Below, in pieces: positions 59,935 through 64,000 of a DNA stretch of 64,000 bases (within the stretch, counting starts at the first letter, position 1; every line of letters begins with the position of its first letter). A program made the position numbers and the translations under genes. The stretch is taken from the NCBI RefSeq assembly GCF_017639205.1, contig NZ_CP071139.1:4713001-4777000 (forward strand), read 5' to 3'. The stretch is from Streptomyces nojiriensis (GTDB lineage: Bacteria; Actinomycetota; Actinomycetes; Streptomycetales; Streptomycetaceae). A model generated the notes under the pieces. It was not told the DNA's origin. It did not search any database and saw nothing but the letters and a program-made list of their open reading frames with translations.

Positions 59935-60671
59935 GAGGCCCCCGGGTGGCTGCGGTGCAGGTGCTGCATCTCGGCGAGCATCCGGCCGAAGGACTCCGTG
60001 TGCAGGCCCTGGCGTCCGGCCCCGGCCGCCCAGGCGCCGGTGCGCGGCCCCTGGGGCAGGTCGAGTCCGGCCTGGTCCAGTACGCCGGTCAGCGCGGTCA
60101 GCCAGCGCTCTTCCAGGGCGGTCAGGTCCAGGCCGTCCTGGCCGTCCACCGGCTGGAACATCTCGCCGGTGTACTTCCACAGCGCGTCGAGGGCGGCCCG
60201 CATCCGGCTGCGGCTCTCCTCGGTGCCGTCCCCGAGCCGCAGGGTCCACTGCTCGGCGTGGTCGCGGTGGTACGCGGTCTCCTTGACGGCCTTGGCCGCC
60301 AGGGGCGCGAACGGGCCGTCCCCGCGGGCGAGCTCCCCGTAGACCTCGTGCTGGTAGATGGAGAAGTAGAGCTGGCGGGCGATGGTGTGGGCGAAGTCGC
60401 CGTTCGGCTGCTCGACCAGCTGGAGGTTGCGGAAGGACCGCTCCTCGCGCAGGTACGCCAGCTCGTCCTCGTCGCCGACCATGGACAGCAGGATCCGGGC
60501 CTGGCCGAGCAGGTCGAGGGCGATGTTGGCGAGGGCGACCTCCTCCTCCAGGACGGGGGCGTGTCCGGCCCACTCGCCGAGGCGGTGGGAGAGGATCAGC
60601 GCGTCGTCGCCGAGCGCGAGTGCCGCCGCGGCGCCGGCGCCGGTGAGGCGCGTGGTGTCGGTGCTGGTCAC
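59928..60671 (-). CDS. paaC: Phenylacetyl-CoA epoxidase structural subunit PaaC
   Basis: 247 residues from GTG 60671 (GTGA overlap with paaB). A four-helix ferritin-like protein (GDDALILSHRLGEWAGHAPVLEEEVALANIALDLLGQARILL, described in part) that lacks a full metal site and supports PaaA. It continues the tightly overlapping paa operon. Confidence 0.94.
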   Translation of the reverse strand: MTSTDTTRLTGAGAAAALALGDDALILSHRLGEWAGHAPVLEEEVALANIALDLLGQARILLSMVGDEDELAYLREERSFRNLQLVEQPNGDFAHTIARQLYFSIYQHEVYGELARGDGPFAPLAAKAVKETAYHRDHAEQWTLRLGDGTEESRSRMRAALDALWKYTGEMFQPVDGQDGLDLTALEERWLTALTGVLDQAGLDLPQGPRTGAWAAGAGRQGLHTESFGRMLAEMQHLHRSHPGASW

Positions 60672-60952
60672 AGGTGGCTCACCCCCTCCGGGATGTCGTA
60701 GAAGGTGGGGTGCCGGTACGGCTTGTCGGCGGACGGCGCGAAGAAGGGGTCGCGCTCGTCCGGCGAGGAGGCGGTGATCTCGGTGGAGGGCACCACCCAG
60801 ATCGAGATGCCCTCGTTGCGCCGGGTGTAGAGATCGCGGGCGTTGCGCAGGGCCATCTCCGCGTCGGGCGCGTGCAGGCTGCCCGCGTGCGTGTGCGAGA
60901 GGCCGCGGCGCGAGCGCACGAAGACCTCCCACAGGGGCCAGTTCTGCGTCAT
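60668..60952 (-). CDS. paaB: Phenylacetyl-CoA epoxidase subunit PaaB
   Basis: 94 residues: MTQNWPLWEVFVRSRRGLSHTHAGSLHAPD with the typical NARDLYTRRNEGISIWVVP segment. PaaB bridges PaaAC units in the epoxidase complex. Its ATG overlaps the paaA stop (ATGA). Confidence 0.94.
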   Translation of the reverse strand: MTQNWPLWEVFVRSRRGLSHTHAGSLHAPDAEMALRNARDLYTRRNEGISIWVVPSTEITASSPDERDPFFAPSADKPYRHPTFYDIPEGVSHL

Positions 60953-62010
60953 ACCCGTGCCTCCTCGTTCTGTCCGGCGTGCTTCGCCGCTTGCTGTGCC
61001 ACCTGCTGTGCCGTCTGCTTGCGCGCGTACGCGGCGGCCGCGTCGCGCACCCAGGCGCCGTCCTCGTGGGCCTTGCGCCGCTGCCCGATCCGCTGCTCGT
61101 TGCAGGGGCCGTTGCCCTTGAGCACGTTCCAGAACTCGGCCCAGTCGATGGCGCCGAAGTCGTGGTGTCCGCGCTCCTCGTTCCACTTCAGGTCCGGGTC
61201 GGGCAGGGTCAGACCGAGGGACTCGGCCTGCGGGACGGCGATGTCCACGAACCGCTGGCGCAGCTCGTCGTTCGAGTGCCGCTTGATGCGCCAGGCCATC
61301 GACTGGGCCGAGTGCGCCGACTCGTCGTCCGGCGGGCCGAACATCATCAGCGACGGCCACCACCACCGGTCCACCGCGTCCTGGGCCATCGCGTGCTGGG
61401 CCTCGGTGCCGCGGGAGAGCGCCTGGAGCAGCTCGTACCCCTGGCGCTGGTGGAAGGACTCCTCCTTGCAGATCCGGACCATGGCGCGTGCGTAGGGCCC
61501 GTAGGAGCAGCGGCAGATCGGCACCTGGTTGGTGATCGCCGCGCCGTCCACGAGCCAGCCGATGGCGCCGACGTCCGCCCAGGTCAGGGTGGGGTAGTTG
61601 AAGATCGAGGAGTACTTCTGCTTGCCCGAGTGGAGCTTGTCGAGCAGCTCGTCGCGGCTGGTGCCGAGGGTCTCGGCCGCGCTGTAGAGGTACAGCCCGT
61701 GGCCGGCCTCGTCCTGGACCTTGGCCATCAGGATCGCCTTGCGGCGCAGCGAGGGCGCGCGGGTGATCCAGTTGGCCTCGGGCTGCATGCCGATGATCTC
61801 GGAATGGGCGTGCTGGGCCATCTGGCGCACCAGGGAGGCGCGGTACTCGTCCGGCATCCAGTCGCGCGGTTCCACGCGCTCGTCGGCCGCCACGGCCGCG
61901 TCGAATGCCGCCGCGAGCTGTGCGCCCAGGTCAGCAGTCATGCCTGTCCCGTCCGTCCCGTCTGTCCCGAGGGCCGTGTCCGGCCCCGTCTCCGGGGTCA
62001 CTGCCACCAT
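60949..62010 (-). CDS. paaA: Phenylacetyl-CoA epoxidase catalytic subunit PaaA
   Basis: 353 residues from ATG 62010 (G-run five bases upstream); ATG 61941 would give 330 residues beginning MTADLGAQ. The ferritin-like diiron oxygenase has metal-binding segments around KVQDEAGHGLYLYSAAE and ICKEESFHQRQGYELL, and the C-terminal family segment DLKWNEERGHHDFGAIDWAEF. It converts phenylacetyl-CoA to the ring epoxide. First gene of paaABCDE. Confidence 0.95.
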   Translation of the reverse strand: MVAVTPETGPDTALGTDGTDGTGMTADLGAQLAAAFDAAVAADERVEPRDWMPDEYRASLVRQMAQHAHSEIIGMQPEANWITRAPSLRRKAILMAKVQDEAGHGLYLYSAAETLGTSRDELLDKLHSGKQKYSSIFNYPTLTWADVGAIGWLVDGAAITNQVPICRCSYGPYARAMVRICKEESFHQRQGYELLQALSRGTEAQHAMAQDAVDRWWWPSLMMFGPPDDESAHSAQSMAWRIKRHSNDELRQRFVDIAVPQAESLGLTLPDPDLKWNEERGHHDFGAIDWAEFWNVLKGNGPCNEQRIGQRRKAHEDGAWVRDAAAAYARKQTAQQVAQQAAKHAGQNEEARV

Positions 62011-62042
62011 TCCGGCCCCCTGCCAGAGTCCGCTGTCCGCCC

Positions 62043-62060
62043 GACCGACCGATCGTTCGG
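62043..62060. promoter_or_regulatory. Palindromic operator upstream of paaA (TetR/PaaR-like)
   Basis: ACCGACCGATCGTTCGGT is an 18-base palindrome with eight of nine pairs matching, in the gap between paaA and the divergent DUF5819 gene. PaaR-type repressors control paa operons in related bacteria and bind such ACCG/CGGT repeats. The assignment is by position and shape only. Confidence 0.5.
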
Positions 62061-62145
62061 TTCATTCGCTTCAATGGTGAGTCGGCGGCCCGTAGGGTGT
62101 CAACCTCTGAGGTCAACCCTGTGGACACCGGACGATCGGGTGGGG

Positions 62146-62808
62146 ATGGATTCGAACGAGCACGAGCCCGCCGAAGGGGCCGCTCCGCCACCCCCGCGGA
62201 CGCCCGGAATCGCCGGTCTGTCCGCCCCGTACCGGGTCGTGACCGCGCTGGCCCTGGGGGTGATCGCGGTCGCCGCCTGCACGCACCTCGCACTCGTCTT
62301 CCTGCACGTGGCCCCGAGCAACACCCTCAGCAAGCAGCACGCGAAGACGGTCGACGGCTGGGTCTACCCCGAGTTCGAACAGAACTGGAAGCTGTTCGCC
62401 CCCAACCCGCTGCAGCAGAACATCGCGGTGGAGGTGCGGGCGGAGGTCAGGACGGGCTACGGCGAGGTGGTCACCACGCCCTGGCACGACCTGAGCGCCG
62501 AGGACGGCGAGGCCATCCGGCACAGCCTGCTGCCGAGCCACACCCGGCAGAACGAGCTCCGCCGCGCCTGGGACTTCTTCACCGGCTCCCACGACGAGGA
62601 CAACAAGCCGAGCGGCGAGCGCGGGCAGCTGTCCGAGGAGTACCTCCGGCGGATCGCGCTGAACAGGCTCCCCCCGTATCCGCGGGACGGGATCCTCCTG
62701 CGGATCCAGCTGCGCTCGGCGACCACGGCGGTGCCCGCGCCGAAGTGGAGCACCGAGACCACCGACACCCAGACCTACTACCGGGAGCTGCCGTGGTGGA
62801 CGGTGTGA
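62146..62808 (+). CDS. DUF5819 family membrane protein
   Basis: 220 residues. One N-terminal membrane helix (VVTALALGVIAVAACTHLALVFLHVAPS) and an extracellular domain with WVYPEFEQNWKLFAPNPLQQNIAVEVRAE characteristic of DUF5819. Its TGA overlaps the start of the HTTM gene, and the pair occurs together in actinomycetes. Function unknown, possibly a partner of the HTTM protein. Confidence 0.87.
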   Translation: MDSNEHEPAEGAAPPPPRTPGIAGLSAPYRVVTALALGVIAVAACTHLALVFLHVAPSNTLSKQHAKTVDGWVYPEFEQNWKLFAPNPLQQNIAVEVRAEVRTGYGEVVTTPWHDLSAEDGEAIRHSLLPSHTRQNELRRAWDFFTGSHDEDNKPSGERGQLSEEYLRRIALNRLPPYPRDGILLRIQLRSATTAVPAPKWSTETTDTQTYYRELPWWTV

Positions 62809-63980
62809 GACGCGCCCGCGAGGCGGCGGCCCGGACGGCCGCGCAGGTCACCGGGCGGGCGCTGGGCCCGTACCAGAGCGCCGTGGTCCGCATCGGCTTC
62901 GCCGCGACCTGGCTCTTCTTCCTGCTGCGCGAGTTCCCCAACCGCGCCGAGCTGTACGGGCCGGACGGGCCGTGGAGCTGGCACCTCGCGGAGCGGCTGA
63001 TCGATTCCAACCACGCCTTCACGGTGCTGATGTGGTCGGACTCCCCGCTGTGGTTCGAGCTCGTCTACCTGGTGTCCGTGCTGGCGAGCGCGGGGCTGGT
63101 GCTGGGCTGGCGGACGCGGGCGACGTCCGTGGTCTTCATGGTCGGTGTGCTGTCGCTGCAGAACCGCAGCGTGTTCATGGGCGACGGCGGGGACAACGTC
63201 ATCCACCTGATGGCGATCTACCTGGTGCTGACCCGGTGCGCGCAGGTCTGGTCGCTGGACGCCCGCCGGGCCCGTACGCGCGGCTCGGCGACGGCCGGGG
63301 CGGCCGGGCCGGTGCTGTGGGGCGTGCTGGGCGCGGTGTTCGCCTTCGGCGCAGTGACGGGCGGCTTCGGCTACGGCTGGCTGGCGGCGTTCGCGGCGGT
63401 GTGGGTGGCCTGCGGGCTGTGGTGGCTGGTCGACCGCAACGAGCCGGAGGGCGAGGGACGGGCGGTCCTGGACGTCCTGGCCAACCTGCTGCACAACGCG
63501 GGCATGCTGGTGATCATGGCGGAGGTCTGCCTGATCTACGCGACGGCGGGCTGGTACAAGATCCAGGGGTCCCGGTGGCAGGACGGGACGGCCCTGTACT
63601 ACCCGCTGGGGCTGGACTACTTCAGCCCGTGGCCGGCGCTGTCGGCGCTGGTGACGGGCAGCGGGACGCTGGTGATGCTGCTGTCGTACGGGACGGTGGC
63701 GGTCCAGGTGGCGTTCCCGTTCACGCTGTTCAACCGGCGGATCAAGAACGTGCTGCTGGCGTTGATGATGCTGGAGCACGCGGGGATCGCGGTGCTGCTG
63801 GGGCTGCCGTTCTTCTCGTTGGCGATGATCGCCGCGGACGCGGTGTTCCTGCCGACCGGGTTCCTGGTGTGGCTGGGCGCGCGGGTCGTCGCGCGACGGC
63901 GGCGTGCGGTGGAGCCGGTGGCGGATCCCGCCGACCAGGTGCAGGTGCAGGTGCCGGCGCAGGTGCCCGCCCAGCGCTGA
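62805..63980 (+). CDS. HTTM-domain (gamma-carboxylase-like) membrane protein
   Basis: 391 residues from GTG 62805 (GTGA overlap; GTGs at 62793 and 62796 are alternatives). Multiple membrane helices with HTTM-family segments (ALGPYQSAVVRIGFAATWLFFLLREFPNR, NRSVFMGDGGDNVIHLMAIYL, YATAGWYKIQGSRWQDGTALYYPL). The family shares its membrane fold with vitamin-K-dependent gamma-carboxylase, but bacterial members are uncharacterised. The C-terminus is a QVQVQVPAQ-type repeat. The last 20 bases of the window hold nothing. Confidence 0.88.
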   Translation: MRRAREAAARTAAQVTGRALGPYQSAVVRIGFAATWLFFLLREFPNRAELYGPDGPWSWHLAERLIDSNHAFTVLMWSDSPLWFELVYLVSVLASAGLVLGWRTRATSVVFMVGVLSLQNRSVFMGDGGDNVIHLMAIYLVLTRCAQVWSLDARRARTRGSATAGAAGPVLWGVLGAVFAFGAVTGGFGYGWLAAFAAVWVACGLWWLVDRNEPEGEGRAVLDVLANLLHNAGMLVIMAEVCLIYATAGWYKIQGSRWQDGTALYYPLGLDYFSPWPALSALVTGSGTLVMLLSYGTVAVQVAFPFTLFNRRIKNVLLALMMLEHAGIAVLLGLPFFSLAMIAADAVFLPTGFLVWLGARVVARRRRAVEPVADPADQVQVQVPAQVPAQR

Positions 63981-64000
63981 CGGCGCCCTGCGGCGCCGCT

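Noticed and set aside
1..64000. CRISPR arrays, prophage or integrative element
   Set aside because: No regularly spaced repeats, integrase, phage structural genes or tRNA-end duplications were seen.

Overview
The window is high-GC actinobacterial DNA, almost certainly from a Streptomyces chromosome. The evidence is GTG/TTG starts, AGGAGG-type ribosome sites, rare TTA codons confined to regulators and one biosynthetic gene, SARP regulators, class E sortases, CrgA, and the conserved fhaA-fhaB-PP2C-rodA-pbpA-pknB block. A cluster of DnaA boxes (about 37.2 kb) and a perfect parS-type palindrome (55.5 kb) suggest the origin-proximal core rather than a chromosome arm.

Layout. 1-0.85 kb: an ECF sigma factor with a partial alkyltransferase-like gene. 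1.3-34.0 kb: a natural-product cluster. 34.2-43.8 kb: conserved housekeeping and envelope genes (LysM protein, cyclophilin, rhomboid, CrgA, DUF881, three class E sortases around pabA, PASTA kinase). 44.0-49.9 kb: cell-wall/phospho-signalling operon. 50.2 kb: tRNA-Leu(CAG). 50.5-56.8 kb: papain-fold protein, two-component pair, DUF2252, parS, J-domain-like protein, rhodanese. 56.8 kb: a 169-bp MITE-like inverted-repeat element. 57.0-62.0 kb: acyl-CoA dehydrogenase and the phenylacetyl-CoA epoxidase operon paaABCDE. 62.1-64.0 kb: a DUF5819/HTTM pair.

The cluster appears to combine two separate N-N bond chemistries. On the minus strand sits an arginine N-methyltransferase (SznE-like) followed by a 471-residue diiron/cupin protein. 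Its metal ligands fall at the positions I recall for SznF, the N-nitrosourea-forming enzyme of streptozotocin biosynthesis; a Rieske protein overlaps it. On the plus strand sit a lysine/ornithine N-hydroxylase, a small cupin, a methionyl-tRNA-synthetase-like protein and, further on, a DAO-type flavoprotein. These are the parts of the hydrazine-forming machinery known from the s56-p1 (Spb38-40) and triacsin-type pathways, here with cupin and MetRS encoded as separate overlapping genes.

Around these are five ATP-grasp proteins (candidate amide ligases), two dimethylargininase-family pentein enzymes, a YbaK-type deacylase, a family-5 solute-binding protein with no signal peptide, two MFS exporters and a LysE exporter. 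There are also candidate self-protection genes against DNA alkylation (Ogt and a 2OG-Fe(II) oxygenase). Three large XRE/SARP/NB-ARC regulators flank the cluster. Both SARPs and one ATP-grasp gene carry a TTA codon, which implies bldA control. The likely product is a peptide-like or small molecule with an N-nitroso and/or hydrazine group. Its structure cannot be read from the sequence, and I cannot exclude that this is the streptozotocin (szn/stz) locus itself or a close relative.
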